Part shown: piece by piece, positions 17,584 to 26,135 of the stretch
Position numbering within the stretch: the stretch's first letter is position 1
Layout: every line of letters begins with the position of its first letter
Assembly: GCA_946614255.1 (NCBI GenBank)
Contig: CAMOGS010000002.1
Span: 4,200 to 68,199, forward strand
Length of the DNA: 64,000 nucleotides
Direction of reading: 5' to 3'
Origin: UBA3871 sp002392265
GTDB lineage: Bacteria > Bacillota > Clostridia > Peptostreptococcales > Anaerovoracaceae
Made by a program: the position numbers and the translations under genes
The notes under the pieces: generated by a model
The model's database searches: none
Told to the model about the DNA's origin: nothing
Seen by the model: the letters and a program-made list of their open reading frames with translations, nothing else

Positions 17584-19455
17584 ATGTATGAAATGGGAAA
17601 TTACGATGTCGTGGTAATCGGCGCAGGCCATGCGGGCTGCGAAGCCGGGCTTGCTGCGGCAAGGATGGGGCTTAAAACCCTTGTACTTTCTATAAATTTA
17701 GAGGCCGTTGCTATGATGGCTTGCAATCCGGCCATCGGCGGCACCGGTAAGGGTCATTTGGTCAGAGAAATTGATGCTTTGGGCGGGGAAATGGGTCTGA
17801 ATATAGATAAAACCTTTATTCAGAGCCGTATGCTGAATACCGCAAAAGGTCCTGCGGTTCATTCCCTGCGTGCGCAGGCTGACAAGCATGCTTATCATGA
17901 TCAGATGAAAAAGACTTTGGAGCTTACGGATAATCTGGATTTAAAGCAGGGTGAGGCTGTTGATTTAATTGTCGAGGAAGGTCATGCCAGAGGAGTAGTC
18001 CTTCGGACGGGGGCCGTCTACAGAGCAAAGGCTGTGGTCATTGCAACGGGCACTTTTCTTAGAGGTAAGATTTTTATCGGAGAAAGCAGCTTTCCTTCGG
18101 GACCGAACGGCCTGACACCGTCGGTTGAGCTTGCAGATAATCTTGCAAAGCACGGCATGAAGCTTCGCAGATTTAAAACGGGAACGCCGGCAAGAGCGCT
18201 GTCGCAAAGCCTGGACTACTCTAAAATGACGGAGCAGCCCGGAGATGAGCATATTGTCCCGTTTTCGTTTATGAATGATGAGCTTGAAAAGGATCAGATT
18301 TCCTGCTGGCTTTCATATACAAATGAGGAAACTCATAAAATAATAAACGATAATTATCACAGAAGCGGTCTTTTCACGGGCGAGATTGAAGGTATTGGTC
18401 CGAGATATTGTCCGAGCATAGAGACAAAGCTTCAGAGATTCAAGGACAAGGAAAGGCACCAGCTTTTTATTGAGCCTGAAGGCCTCGAAACTGATGAAAT
18501 TTATATTCAGGGCATGAGTACGTCACTTCCTGAGGATGTTCAGCTCGCTTTCTATAAAACGATTGCAGGTCTTGAAAATATTCGGATTACCAGACCTGCT
18601 TATGCGATTGAATATGATTGTATCAATCCGCTTTCTCTAAAGCTTTCGCTTGAGAGTAAGGATATTGACGATCTTTTCTGCGCCGGACAGTTCAACGGTA
18701 GCTCCGGTTACGAAGAGGCTGCTGCACAGGGTTTGATTGCCGGAATTAATGCAGCCCTTAAAATTCAAGGGAAAGAGGCGTTTATTCTTGATCGGAGCGA
18801 AGCATATATCGGCGTTTTAATTGATGATATGGTGACAAAAGGTACTGATGAGCCTTATCGTATTATGACCAGCCGCGCAGAATACAGACTGGTGCTGCGC
18901 CAGGATAACGCCGATTTGAGGCTGACTGAAAAAGGACACGAAATAGGGCTTGTCTCCGAAGGAAGATATGAAAAATATCTGGCAAAGAAAAAGCAGATTG
19001 AGGACGAGAGAAAGAGGCTTGATGAAACATGGGTAACTCCGTCGCAGGCAAACGGATGGTTGTCTTCCCATGGGAGTAGTCCTCTGCAAAATCGGGCGAC
19101 GATGACGGAAATTTTAAAGCGGCCGGAGCTTAGTTATGCCGATCTTGCCGAAATTGACGAAAATATGCCGGCGTTGTCTCAGCATGCAGTTGCTCAGCTT
19201 GAGGTTCAGATTAAATACGAAGGGTATATCACAAAACAACAGCAGCAGATAGAGAAGTTTAAGAAACTTGAAAATAAAAAACTGGACCCTGATTTTGATT
19301 ATTCGACCATAGATTCACTTCGCATAGAGGCGATAGAAAAATTATCCGCTGTTAAACCTCTTTCGCTGGGTCAGGCGTCGAGAATATCCGGTGTATCGCC
19401 GGCAGATATAAATGTGCTTTTGATTTATTTGGGAAAGCAGAGAAGAAAGCATTGA
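17584..19455 (+). CDS. mnmG: tRNA uridine modification enzyme MnmG (GidA)
   Basis: 623 aa FAD protein, partner of MnmE in forming cmnm5U34. The Rossmann FAD motif VVVIGAGHAGCEAGLAAARMG is at residues 8-28, and the family motifs GTGKGHLVREIDALGGEMG, GPRYCPSIE and FAGQ-like DDLFCAGQFNGSSGYEEAAAQG follow. I choose the ATG at 17584 because AAAGGAG lies nine bases upstream; an open frame from 17542 overlaps mnmE and adds a non-conserved leader. Confidence 0.97.
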   Translation: MYEMGNYDVVVIGAGHAGCEAGLAAARMGLKTLVLSINLEAVAMMACNPAIGGTGKGHLVREIDALGGEMGLNIDKTFIQSRMLNTAKGPAVHSLRAQADKHAYHDQMKKTLELTDNLDLKQGEAVDLIVEEGHARGVVLRTGAVYRAKAVVIATGTFLRGKIFIGESSFPSGPNGLTPSVELADNLAKHGMKLRRFKTGTPARALSQSLDYSKMTEQPGDEHIVPFSFMNDELEKDQISCWLSYTNEETHKIINDNYHRSGLFTGEIEGIGPRYCPSIETKLQRFKDKERHQLFIEPEGLETDEIYIQGMSTSLPEDVQLAFYKTIAGLENIRITRPAYAIEYDCINPLSLKLSLESKDIDDLFCAGQFNGSSGYEEAAAQGLIAGINAALKIQGKEAFILDRSEAYIGVLIDDMVTKGTDEPYRIMTSRAEYRLVLRQDNADLRLTEKGHEIGLVSEGRYEKYLAKKKQIEDERKRLDETWVTPSQANGWLSSHGSSPLQNRATMTEILKRPELSYADLAEIDENMPALSQHAVAQLEVQIKYEGYITKQQQQIEKFKKLENKKLDPDFDYSTIDSLRIEAIEKLSAVKPLSLGQASRISGVSPADINVLLIYLGKQRRKH

Positions 19456-19497
19456 AATTAATGAGAAATGACCGTTTTTGGTAAGGAGGCTCTAATT

Positions 19498-20073
19498 TTG
19501 CGTATATTCGTTTTAGGATACCTCGGGGTAAATTGCTATGAGGTGGCCAAAAAAATCGCGTCAGAACTCAATTCTGAGGCTCAGAAAAGTCTGACAACTG
19601 GAAAATATTGTCAGGAAAATTTCGAAATTTCCGCTGAGGAATTAGCTCCTGCGAAAGACAGCCCTTTTGAGGTTTTGGACATGCCTTCCGAGATAGAAAG
19701 ACTGGATGGAAGATCTCTTCTTAAAATTTGCATGGGTCACGGTGAACACGCTATCAGGAATAATGAATATGAGGTTTTGTCAAAGCTGATTAATCCGAAT
19801 TTTGATATCGGAATAGCAAAGAATGAAGTTTATCCGAAAAATCTTGTTGTTTCCTGCGGGGATGGCATAGTTTTGGATGGTCAGTGCTATGAAATGTTGC
19901 TCGGTCAAAGAAGAGTGGTCGTTACACTGCCGCTGGAAGAGATGTGGAATAATGCAAAGGATGATAAGAGCATTCCTTATGCGTATATGCAGTTTGGTTC
20001 GGACGAGGAGCGGTTTGCTCAGTTTATGAAAAACTATGAGCTGAGAACCCACTTATATCAAGGCTTGCAGTGA
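19498..20073 (+). CDS. Shikimate-kinase-like protein with a lost P-loop (unknown function)
   Basis: 191 aa from a TTG start nine bases after AAGGAGG. I find no standard family name. Read beside the shikimate kinase domain encoded at 60.7-61.2 kb, it shares the layout: N-terminal beta strand plus GYLG where GMPG would be, SEIERLDGRSL beside EEIERREGRTI, GEHAIRNNE beside GEEGFRRME, a CGDG where the GGGC motif sits, and DEERFAQFMKNY beside EERRAQYEEF. The Walker A lysine and serine are replaced by Cys13 and Tyr14, so ATP binding in the usual way is unlikely. It lies between mnmG and rsmG and ends one base before a parS site. The relationship is inferred by eye. Confidence 0.6.
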   Translation: MRIFVLGYLGVNCYEVAKKIASELNSEAQKSLTTGKYCQENFEISAEELAPAKDSPFEVLDMPSEIERLDGRSLLKICMGHGEHAIRNNEYEVLSKLINPNFDIGIAKNEVYPKNLVVSCGDGIVLDGQCYEMLLGQRRVVVTLPLEEMWNNAKDDKSIPYAYMQFGSDEERFAQFMKNYELRTHLYQGLQ

Positions 20074-20089
20074 TGTTTCACATGAAACA
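20074..20089. promoter_or_regulatory. parS: parS site (one mismatch from a palindrome)
   Basis: TGTTTCACATGAAACA, the 16-base ParB-binding sequence with one asymmetric base, in the spacer before rsmG. Confidence 0.85.
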
Positions 20090-20112
20090 TTTTTGCTGTG
20101 AAAGGTGTTTTT

Positions 20113-20823
20113 ATGGATGAATTAAAAAAGGTTTTGGAGGAAAACGGAATAGCGGTCGGCGATGAAACGTTAGAAAAATTTAATTCCTATATGGAAGAAA
20201 TTTTGGGGTGGAATGAAAAGGTAAACCTGACGGCAATAACCGACAAAAAAGAATTTGTGCAAAAGCATTTTACCGACAGTGTGCTCTGTGTGGGCAAAAA
20301 AGAAATGCAGGATGCAAAAACTGTAATTGATGTTGGAACAGGAGCCGGTTTCCCGGGAGTGCCACTGGCCATTGTTTTTCCCGAAAAAAATTTTGTCCTG
20401 ATGGATTCGCTCAACAAAAGGCTGAAGATAATAGACGAAATATGTGCAAAACTGAAAATCACAAACGTTGAGGTGAAGCATGCCAGAGCTGAGGAGCTGG
20501 GGCAGAGCAAGGACTACAGAGAATGCTTTGATCTTTGTGTAAGCCGCGCGGTTGCGAATCTTGCCACTTTGTCGGAATATTGCTTGCCTCTGGTGAGAGA
20601 GGGCGGATACTTTTTTGCTTACAAGGGGCCTGAGGCTGAGAATGAAGTAAAGGCTGCGGGTCGTGCGCCGGCAATTCTCGGAGGAGAGCTGAAGGAGGTT
20701 TTTCGTCCGGAGACAGAGCACTTTAAATTCGATCATAATATACTGATTTACAAGAAAGTAAAACCAACACCTAAAAAATATCCGCGCAAGGCGGGCACGC
20801 CTGCAAAGGAACCGCTCAAATAG
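20113..20823 (+). CDS. rsmG: 16S rRNA m7G527 methyltransferase RsmG (GidB)
   Basis: 236 aa. The SAM-binding motif VIDVGTGAGFPGVPLAI lies near residue 72, preceded by the family segment NLTAITDKKEFVQKHFTDS; it methylates G527 of 16S rRNA. The C-terminus has a basic extension of ~18 residues (KKYPRKAGTPAKEP). AAAGGTG lies five bases before the ATG at 20113; an in-frame GTG at 20098 would add five residues and place the start on a poorer site. Two parS sites flank the gene. Confidence 0.95.
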   Translation: MDELKKVLEENGIAVGDETLEKFNSYMEEILGWNEKVNLTAITDKKEFVQKHFTDSVLCVGKKEMQDAKTVIDVGTGAGFPGVPLAIVFPEKNFVLMDSLNKRLKIIDEICAKLKITNVEVKHARAEELGQSKDYRECFDLCVSRAVANLATLSEYCLPLVREGGYFFAYKGPEAENEVKAAGRAPAILGGELKEVFRPETEHFKFDHNILIYKKVKPTPKKYPRKAGTPAKEPLK

Positions 20824-20828
20824 CAACG

Positions 20829-20855
20829 AAGCTGCCGCAATTCGGCGGCTTTTTT
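20829..20855 (+). terminator. Terminator after rsmG, abutting parS
   Basis: AAGCTGCCG and CGGCGGCTT arms with a five-base loop, then TTTTTT. The T run merges into the parS site. Confidence 0.8.
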
Positions 20856-20870
20856 GTTTCACGTGAAACA
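20855..20870. promoter_or_regulatory. parS: parS site (perfect palindrome) upstream of parA
   Basis: TGTTTCACGTGAAACA, the consensus ParB/Spo0J binding palindrome, 78 bases before parA. Confidence 0.95.
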
Positions 20871-20947
20871 TCATTTTTTAGTAGTATTTTATGGCTCTAT
20901 AATGTATAATATCATTTGGAAGGTAAATCGGAGAGGAGGAGCTTACT

Positions 20948-21721
20948 TTGGGTAAAGCTATAGCAATTTTTAATCAAAAAGGCGGCGTTGGAAAGACAAC
21001 GACAAATATCAATCTGGCAGCATGTCTTGCCATAAAAAACAAAAAAGTATTGATTATAGACATTGATCCGCAGGGCAACACGACCAGCGGCGTAGGCATT
21101 GCGAAGGACGGCCTTGATTACACCAGCTACGACATTCTGGTGGACAAAAAGGTTTCGGCTGAAAAATGCATCATGAAGACTTCTGTTAAAAATCTCGATA
21201 TCATACCTGCATCGGTAAATCTTGCCGGCGCGGAAATCGAGCTTGTAAAAATGGGAGACGGCAGAGAAAGAAGATTAAAGGCAGCAATCGATGCGGTAAA
21301 GGGTAAATATGATTACATCTTTATCGATTGTCCACCATCGCTCGGACTTTTGACAATAAACTCGCTGACAGCAGTAGACAGCGTTCTGATTCCCATTCAG
21401 TGCGAATTCTATGCTCTTGAAGGTGTCAGTCAGCTCGTCAGCACTATCGACCTGGTAAAGAAATCACATAATCCGGGTCTGGAGATTCAGGGTGTAATTC
21501 TGTCAATGTTTGACGGCAGAACGAATCTCTCCATTCAGGTCGTACAGGAAGTAAAGAAATACTTCAAGGGAAAGGTATACACAACGGTTATTCCGCGCAA
21601 CGTCAGACTTGCAGAGGCACCGAGCTATGGTATGCCTATTACGGAATACGATCCTAAATCAAAGGGCGCAGAGGCTTATATGGAATTTGCCGAAGAGTTC
21701 CTTGAATTAGAGGAGGACTAG
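20948..21721 (+). CDS. parA: Chromosome partitioning ATPase ParA/Soj
   Basis: 257 aa. The deviant Walker A motif KGGVGKTTTNINLA near residue 12, DIDPQGN and DYIFIDCPPSLGLLT define a ParA-family DNA-binding ATPase. It works with ParB bound at parS to separate and position origins and can affect DnaA activity. The start codon is TTG behind GAGGAGG. Its TAG ends one base before the parB ATG, so the two are one operon. Two TATAAT-like hexamers lie at 20898-20910. Confidence 0.97.
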   Translation: MGKAIAIFNQKGGVGKTTTNINLAACLAIKNKKVLIIDIDPQGNTTSGVGIAKDGLDYTSYDILVDKKVSAEKCIMKTSVKNLDIIPASVNLAGAEIELVKMGDGRERRLKAAIDAVKGKYDYIFIDCPPSLGLLTINSLTAVDSVLIPIQCEFYALEGVSQLVSTIDLVKKSHNPGLEIQGVILSMFDGRTNLSIQVVQEVKKYFKGKVYTTVIPRNVRLAEAPSYGMPITEYDPKSKGAEAYMEFAEEFLELEED

Positions 21722-21722
21722 T

Positions 21723-22628
21723 ATGGCTACGAAGAAAAAGGGACTGGGCAGAGGGCTTGAAGAGCTTTTCGGAACGGTCGAAATAAAGACTTCGAATCAG
21801 ACTGCAAAGAATAGCACTGAAGCGGCAGAGGTTAATTCCGAAAACACCGTTCAGTATTTGGATATAAACAAGATTCGTCCAAATCAGGATCAGCCGCGAA
21901 AGAACTTCAACGAAGAAAAAATCGCCGAGCTTGCGGATTCGATAGTTCAGCACGGAATCATACAGCCGCTGCTTGTCAGAAAGGTAAAGAACGGATACGA
22001 AATCGTAGCCGGTGAAAGAAGATACAGAGCAGCTCGCAAGGCAGGGCTTACTGAGGTTCCGTGTCTGGTAAGAGAGCTTACCGGAGAGCAGAACATGCTC
22101 CTCGCTATCATTGAAAACATGCAGCGCGAGGATTTGAACGCAATCGAAGAGGCCGAAGGCATAAACAAGATGATAAATGCTTACGGGCTGACTCAGGAGC
22201 AGGTTTCAAAGGCGGTTGGAAAGAGCCGTCCGTACATAACGAACTCGCTCAGACTGCTAAAGCTGCCTGAAGAAATTCGCGGCATGCTGGTGAATGAAGA
22301 AATATCGACAGGACATGCCAGGGCGCTGATAAACGTAGAGGATGCGAAGAAGCAGCTCGTTTTAGCGCGCCGTGCAAAGGAAGAGGGCTTGTCGGTTCGC
22401 ATACTTGAACAGCTTGCAGGCCAGCTTACCTCTACGGCAAAGCCGAGCAAAAAAGCCGCAAAAAAGAAAAAGGATCCCGATCTTGCCAGAGTAGAGGAAG
22501 AGCTCAAAAAGGCAGTGGGGACAAAGGTTAATATTCACGGCAAAGCAGGAAAGGGCAGAATAGAAATCGAATATTATTCAAAGGATGAGCTTGAAAGACT
22601 GATTGACCTGCTTCGGTCGTTGCAATAG
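21723..22628 (+). CDS. parB: Chromosome partitioning protein ParB/Spo0J
   Basis: 301 aa. The N-terminus has the ParA-stimulating basic patch (MATKKKGLGRGLEELFG), then the CTP-binding ParB/Srx domain with IRPNQDQPRKNF and GERRYRAARKAGL, ENMQREDLNAIEEAEG, and the helix-turn-helix region around TQEQVSKAVGKSRPYITNSLRLLKLP that reads parS. The C-terminal dimer domain follows a lysine-rich linker. Two cognate parS sites lie immediately upstream of the operon. Confidence 0.97.
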   Translation: MATKKKGLGRGLEELFGTVEIKTSNQTAKNSTEAAEVNSENTVQYLDINKIRPNQDQPRKNFNEEKIAELADSIVQHGIIQPLLVRKVKNGYEIVAGERRYRAARKAGLTEVPCLVRELTGEQNMLLAIIENMQREDLNAIEEAEGINKMINAYGLTQEQVSKAVGKSRPYITNSLRLLKLPEEIRGMLVNEEISTGHARALINVEDAKKQLVLARRAKEEGLSVRILEQLAGQLTSTAKPSKKAAKKKKDPDLARVEEELKKAVGTKVNIHGKAGKGRIEIEYYSKDELERLIDLLRSLQ

Positions 22629-22657
22629 AAAAATAAAAGGGATACAAGGGGAAGAAT

Positions 22658-22942
22658 ATGCCGGTAAAATTTGTGGCAATTGCATATGCGATTTGGAATC
22701 TGATAATCTTTTTGATGTATGGCATCGATAAACTCAAGGCAAAAAAAGATGCCCGGAGGATTAGTGAATTCACACTGCTTTGGTGCGCTTTTGTCATGGG
22801 AGGAGTCGGAGCATTTATAGGGAGCAAGGCCTTCCATCATAAAACGCAGAAGACCAAGTTCAGGATACTGCTACCGACGGCGCTACTTTTTAACATCGTT
22901 GTAATCGCTTGCTACATCTGCTGGGTAATCGGCATTATATAA
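22658..22942 (+). CDS. DUF1294 family small membrane protein
   Basis: 94 aa, with three hydrophobic segments: residues ~3-22, ~40-58 and ~70-92. The pattern NLIIFLMYGIDKLKAKKDARRISE followed by WCAFVMGGVGAFIGSKAFHHKTQKTKF matches DUF1294, a family of small membrane proteins of unknown role. GGGGAAG precedes the ATG. It lies 29 bases after parB and ends before a riboswitch, so it is probably the last gene of the par transcript. Confidence 0.8.
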   Translation: MPVKFVAIAYAIWNLIIFLMYGIDKLKAKKDARRISEFTLLWCAFVMGGVGAFIGSKAFHHKTQKTKFRILLPTALLFNIVVIACYICWVIGII

Positions 22943-22968
22943 TCCATTTATAGATATAACGATTCTAT

Positions 22969-23009
22969 GGACAGTTCGAAAACCTCCTGTCCTAAAATAA
23001 AACTAGGAG
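22969..23009 (+). promoter_or_regulatory. preQ1-I-type riboswitch
   Basis: A six-base stem GGACAG (22969-22974) / CTGTCC (22987-22992) encloses the loop TTCGAAAACCTC and is followed by TAAAATAAAACTAGGAG, the A-rich tail that forms the pseudoknot in preQ1-I aptamers. The tail contains the Shine-Dalgarno of the next gene, predicting translational shut-off by preQ1. The downstream gene being a queuosine-precursor transporter supports the call. Confidence 0.75.
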
Positions 23010-23016
23010 AAAACAA

Positions 23017-23727
23017 ATGAATAATGAAACACTTTTGGTACTGAGCATAATCGTGCTTTACGGCTTGGTTCTGCTTTGGTACAAACTATTCGGTAAAGTA
23101 GGACTTTATGTGTATGTGGGGCTTATCACAGTCGTTGCAAACATTGAAGTCCTTATTCTTGTGGATGCTTTCGGTATGGAGCAAACCTTGGGCAATGTGC
23201 TCTTTGCTTCCATATTCCTAGCGACCGACATTCTGTCGGAAAAGGAAGGCAAGGCCGCGGCAAACCGTGCGGTGCACATAGGCTGTATGACAATGATAAG
23301 CTTTATACTTATCAGTCAGAGTTGGCTACTCTACACGCCGTCGGCAAACGATTGGGCATCGGAGAGCTTCCACGTGCTCTTTACGGCGGCACCGAGAATT
23401 ATGGTTGCCAGCCTCGTAGTCTACGCGATTTCGCAAAAGCTTGATGTGTGGCTTTATCATGCAATCTGGAAGGCAACCGAAAAGGCAACGCTTTCCAGAG
23501 ACCGCCTCTTGTGGGTGAGAAACAATGGCTCCACATTGACAAGCCAGCTTGTGAACACGGTGCTTTATAATGTTCTGGCATTTGCGGGGACATATGACGT
23601 AAAGACGCTCATCAGCATCATTGTTGCAGGCTACGTAATTTATATAGTCACTTCGGTTTGCGACACACCGGCGCTTTACATAGCGCGCCGCATGAAGGTT
23701 CAGGATGCCGAAAAGGTGACGAAATAG
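23017..23727 (+). CDS. Queuosine precursor transporter, YhhQ/VUT family
   Basis: 236 aa integral membrane protein with about six hydrophobic segments. Family marks are the early acidic membrane motif with FLATDILSEKEGKAAANRAVHIG and the later LWVRNNGSTLTSQLVNTVLYN and YIVTSVCDTPALYIARR. Members import queuine, preQ1 or preQ0 for queuosine synthesis in tRNA. A preQ1-I-like aptamer ends at its ribosome binding site, which fits regulated salvage; no queuosine biosynthesis genes are visible in the window. Confidence 0.88.
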   Translation: MNNETLLVLSIIVLYGLVLLWYKLFGKVGLYVYVGLITVVANIEVLILVDAFGMEQTLGNVLFASIFLATDILSEKEGKAAANRAVHIGCMTMISFILISQSWLLYTPSANDWASESFHVLFTAAPRIMVASLVVYAISQKLDVWLYHAIWKATEKATLSRDRLLWVRNNGSTLTSQLVNTVLYNVLAFAGTYDVKTLISIIVAGYVIYIVTSVCDTPALYIARRMKVQDAEKVTK

Positions 23728-23745
23728 AAACACAAAAGGAAAATT

Positions 23746-24669
23746 ATGGCAGCAAGTGCGATAGAAAAACTGGATAATGAAGAGGCGTTTGAAGCGCAAG
23801 GATCACAGGGAAATAAAATGATTCCGGTGATGATTTGCGCACAGCTGATGTTCGGAACAACCGCGATATTTACAAAGCTTGCAGGATTGCCGGCCAGCTT
23901 TATCTGTATGAGCAGAGGGTGTCTTGGCTTTATATTTTTGCTTTTTCTTTATGCTGTAATAGGAGTAAAGATAGATTTTTCGGCGATTCGAAAGAATTTG
24001 GTGCTCCTGATTATCACCGGCGCATCGCTTGCCATGCATTGGATTTTGGTATATGAGTCGTATGCGTATACGAGAGTTGCCACATCTTCGCTTTGCTTTT
24101 ATACGGCCCCGATATTCGTCATTTTGGCGGGACCGTTTGTGGTCGGCGAAAAGATGACGGTAAAGAAGATGCTGTGTGTGCTTGCTGCGCTGCTCGGATT
24201 GAGCTTTTTAAGCGGCTTTTGGCAAGCAGGCGGCAGTGTCGGGAAAGAGCTTCCCGGCATACTTTTATCGCTCTCGGGTGCGATGCTCTATGCGATGGAG
24301 ATATTCTTGTGCAAGAAATTAAAAGGGATTTCATCCTATGATGTGACAATAGTGAACATGCTGATGGTTTTCATTGTGTCGTCAGTGAATGTGGCGTTCC
24401 GCGTTGACGTTTCGGCGATACAATTCGGCGGGCTCTCTGTTGTTATCCTGTTTATCCTCGGGGCGATGAATACGGCTACGGCGTATGTTCTGTATTTCAA
24501 AGCCTTTCGCGGTATGCAAGCGCACAGTGTGGCGATGATGTCATACATTTCACCGGTAACAACGGTGTTCTTGTCGGCACTGGTGCTGAGAGAGAGTCTC
24601 GATGTCTACGATTTACTCGGCGGCATCCTCATCCTCGGCGCATGCTTTGTGAATGAGATGAAGAGATAA
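23746..24669 (+). CDS. EamA-family (DMT superfamily) transporter
   Basis: 307 aa, ten predicted membrane segments in two EamA repeats (residues ~25-155 and ~170-305). A ~20-residue charged cytoplasmic N-terminus precedes the first helix. Motifs such as PASFICMSRG, YTAPIFVILAGPFVVGEKM and the second-repeat equivalent YISPVTTVFLSALVLRESL are typical. Such proteins export or import small metabolites, often amino acids; the substrate cannot be read from the sequence. AAAGGAAA precedes the ATG, 18 bases after the queuosine transporter. Confidence 0.88.
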   Translation: MAASAIEKLDNEEAFEAQGSQGNKMIPVMICAQLMFGTTAIFTKLAGLPASFICMSRGCLGFIFLLFLYAVIGVKIDFSAIRKNLVLLIITGASLAMHWILVYESYAYTRVATSSLCFYTAPIFVILAGPFVVGEKMTVKKMLCVLAALLGLSFLSGFWQAGGSVGKELPGILLSLSGAMLYAMEIFLCKKLKGISSYDVTIVNMLMVFIVSSVNVAFRVDVSAIQFGGLSVVILFILGAMNTATAYVLYFKAFRGMQAHSVAMMSYISPVTTVFLSALVLRESLDVYDLLGGILILGACFVNEMKR

Positions 24670-24786
24670 AAAGTCGCACTTGCTGATAATTTTTCTCGGA
24701 AACACCCTCCAAAGCCTAAAGTTTATACCTTTTCCTGCCGATGATATAATTGTAGGTCTATCTATTTTACGCAAGGAGGCGATGAA

Positions 24787-25875
24787 ATGAGGATTGAAAG
24801 TTCAAACCTCGCTCTGCAGGGAAGCAGTTATTCAGCCACCGTAGTTAACACCTATCGCTCGCAAGAAGTAATTGCGATGAAGATGGTGGACCCTAACGCG
24901 CCGAACAATCCGGAACGTTCGATTACGCGTATAAGAGGAGACGACTATGAGGGAGGAGAAAATCCATTCCCTGAAGGCGAAAAAGACAAAGTTACTGTAA
25001 GCACACAGCCGCAAGTTGTCCACAAAGCAAACTCCCTCGGAGGCTATTCTACTTTGATGACGCGCAACAAGTTACGTATGATGATACTTGAACAGCTGCT
25101 TCAAAGACTGAATGGTTCCGGCGAGAAGTTCCACAGCCACTCGGAGGCTCCGCAATCGACAGGCTATGACAGCAGAGGACAGGCAGTTCTTTCTGCCCCT
25201 TCTCGGCAAATGGCAACGGTCGTAAGAGATACCTTTGAAATGGAAACTGTTAGAGAAGAAGGCTTTTCCTTTTCTGCAAAAGGTTCTGTGGTAACGGGCG
25301 ACGGAAGGAGTATTAATCTCGAGCTGAATTTCTCGTTCAGCCAGAGTTTCCGTACTTCAACAACAATCGTAAGTGAAATCGAAAGAAGACTGGTTGACCC
25401 TCTGGTAATCAGCTTTGACGGAAAAATGCCTGAGCTTGCCGACAATACCATGTCCTTTGACCTGGATTGCGACGGAATGCCGGATGATATGAGGATGATG
25501 AAGCCGGGCAGCGGCTTCATCGCTCTCGACAAGAACGAAAACGGCAGGATCGACGATGGCAGTGAGCTCTTCGGACCGGCTAACGGAGACGGTTTCAAGG
25601 AGCTTGCAAAGTATGACGAAGACGGAAACGGTTGGATTGATGAAGACGACTCCATTTTCGGGAAACTGAAAATCTGGAGTGCGGACAGCCACGGAAGAGA
25701 GCATCTTGACTCTATCGAGGAGCACGGCATAGGTGCCCTTTACCTCGGTATTGCAAAGACTGAGATGAATCTTTTGAATGAAGCGCAAAACACCGGTAAG
25801 CTCCAAAAGAGCGGTCTTGTTTTGCTGGAAGGTGGAGAAAGCAGAATGATGCAAGAAATCGACCTACGTATCTGA
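24787..25875 (+). CDS. EF-hand-type calcium-binding protein, no signal peptide
   Basis: 362 aa of unknown function. The C-terminal third has calcium-loop-like segments: DLDCDGMPDDM (with Asp at alternating positions), DKNENGRIDDGSELFG, and DEDGNGWIDEDDSIFGKL, the combination seen in bacterial EF-hand/VCBS-like proteins. The N-terminal 200 residues are hydrophilic, with an early LALQGSSYSATVVNTYRSQE segment that I do not recognise, and a lysine/glutamate-poor middle. No signal peptide or membrane helix is visible, so secretion would need a non-Sec route. It is monocistronic with AAGGAGG before the ATG and a terminator after. Confidence 0.75.
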   Translation: MRIESSNLALQGSSYSATVVNTYRSQEVIAMKMVDPNAPNNPERSITRIRGDDYEGGENPFPEGEKDKVTVSTQPQVVHKANSLGGYSTLMTRNKLRMMILEQLLQRLNGSGEKFHSHSEAPQSTGYDSRGQAVLSAPSRQMATVVRDTFEMETVREEGFSFSAKGSVVTGDGRSINLELNFSFSQSFRTSTTIVSEIERRLVDPLVISFDGKMPELADNTMSFDLDCDGMPDDMRMMKPGSGFIALDKNENGRIDDGSELFGPANGDGFKELAKYDEDGNGWIDEDDSIFGKLKIWSADSHGREHLDSIEEHGIGALYLGIAKTEMNLLNEAQNTGKLQKSGLVLLEGGESRMMQEIDLRI

Positions 25876-25930
25876 CGCAAAACTACAATAACGGAGAGCA
25901 AGAGAAGGACCTACAACAGCTCACCGTAAA

Positions 25931-25964
25931 AGGAAGAAGCAGGCGTAAACCTGCTTCTTCTTTA
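25931..25964. terminator. Bidirectional terminator between EF-hand gene and tRNAs
   Basis: GAAGAAGCAGG and CCTGCTTCTTC arms around CGTAAA, followed by TTTATT on the plus strand and CCTTTT on the minus strand. Confidence 0.8.
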
Positions 25965-25965
25965 T

Positions 25966-26041
25966 TGGTGGAGCATAGGGGGATCGAACCCCTGACCTCC
26001 AGATTGCGAACCTGGCGCTCTCCCAGCTGAGCTAATGCCCC
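25966..26041 (-). tRNA. tRNA-Ala (anticodon CGC)
   Basis: 76 bases including an encoded CCA. The acceptor stem GGGGCAT/ATGCTCC contains the G3-U70 pair that marks alanine tRNAs; the anticodon loop is TTCGCAA, giving CGC, and GGTTCGATC forms the T loop. It is co-oriented with, and four bases from, the tRNA-Arg. Confidence 0.95.
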
Positions 26042-26045
26042 ATTT

Positions 26046-26122
26046 TGGTGCGTCCGATGGGGCTCGAACCCACGGCCTTTCGCTTCGGAGGCGAACACTC
26101 TATCCAACTGAGCTACGGACGC
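26046..26122 (-). tRNA. tRNA-Arg (anticodon CCG)
   Basis: 77 bases with encoded CCA. Acceptor stem GCGTCCG/CGGACGC, D arm TAGCTCAGTTGGATAGAG, anticodon stem TTCGC/GCGAA around CTCCGAA (CCG), T loop GGTTCGAGC. Confidence 0.95.
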
Positions 26123-26135
26123 ATATTACTGTTAG

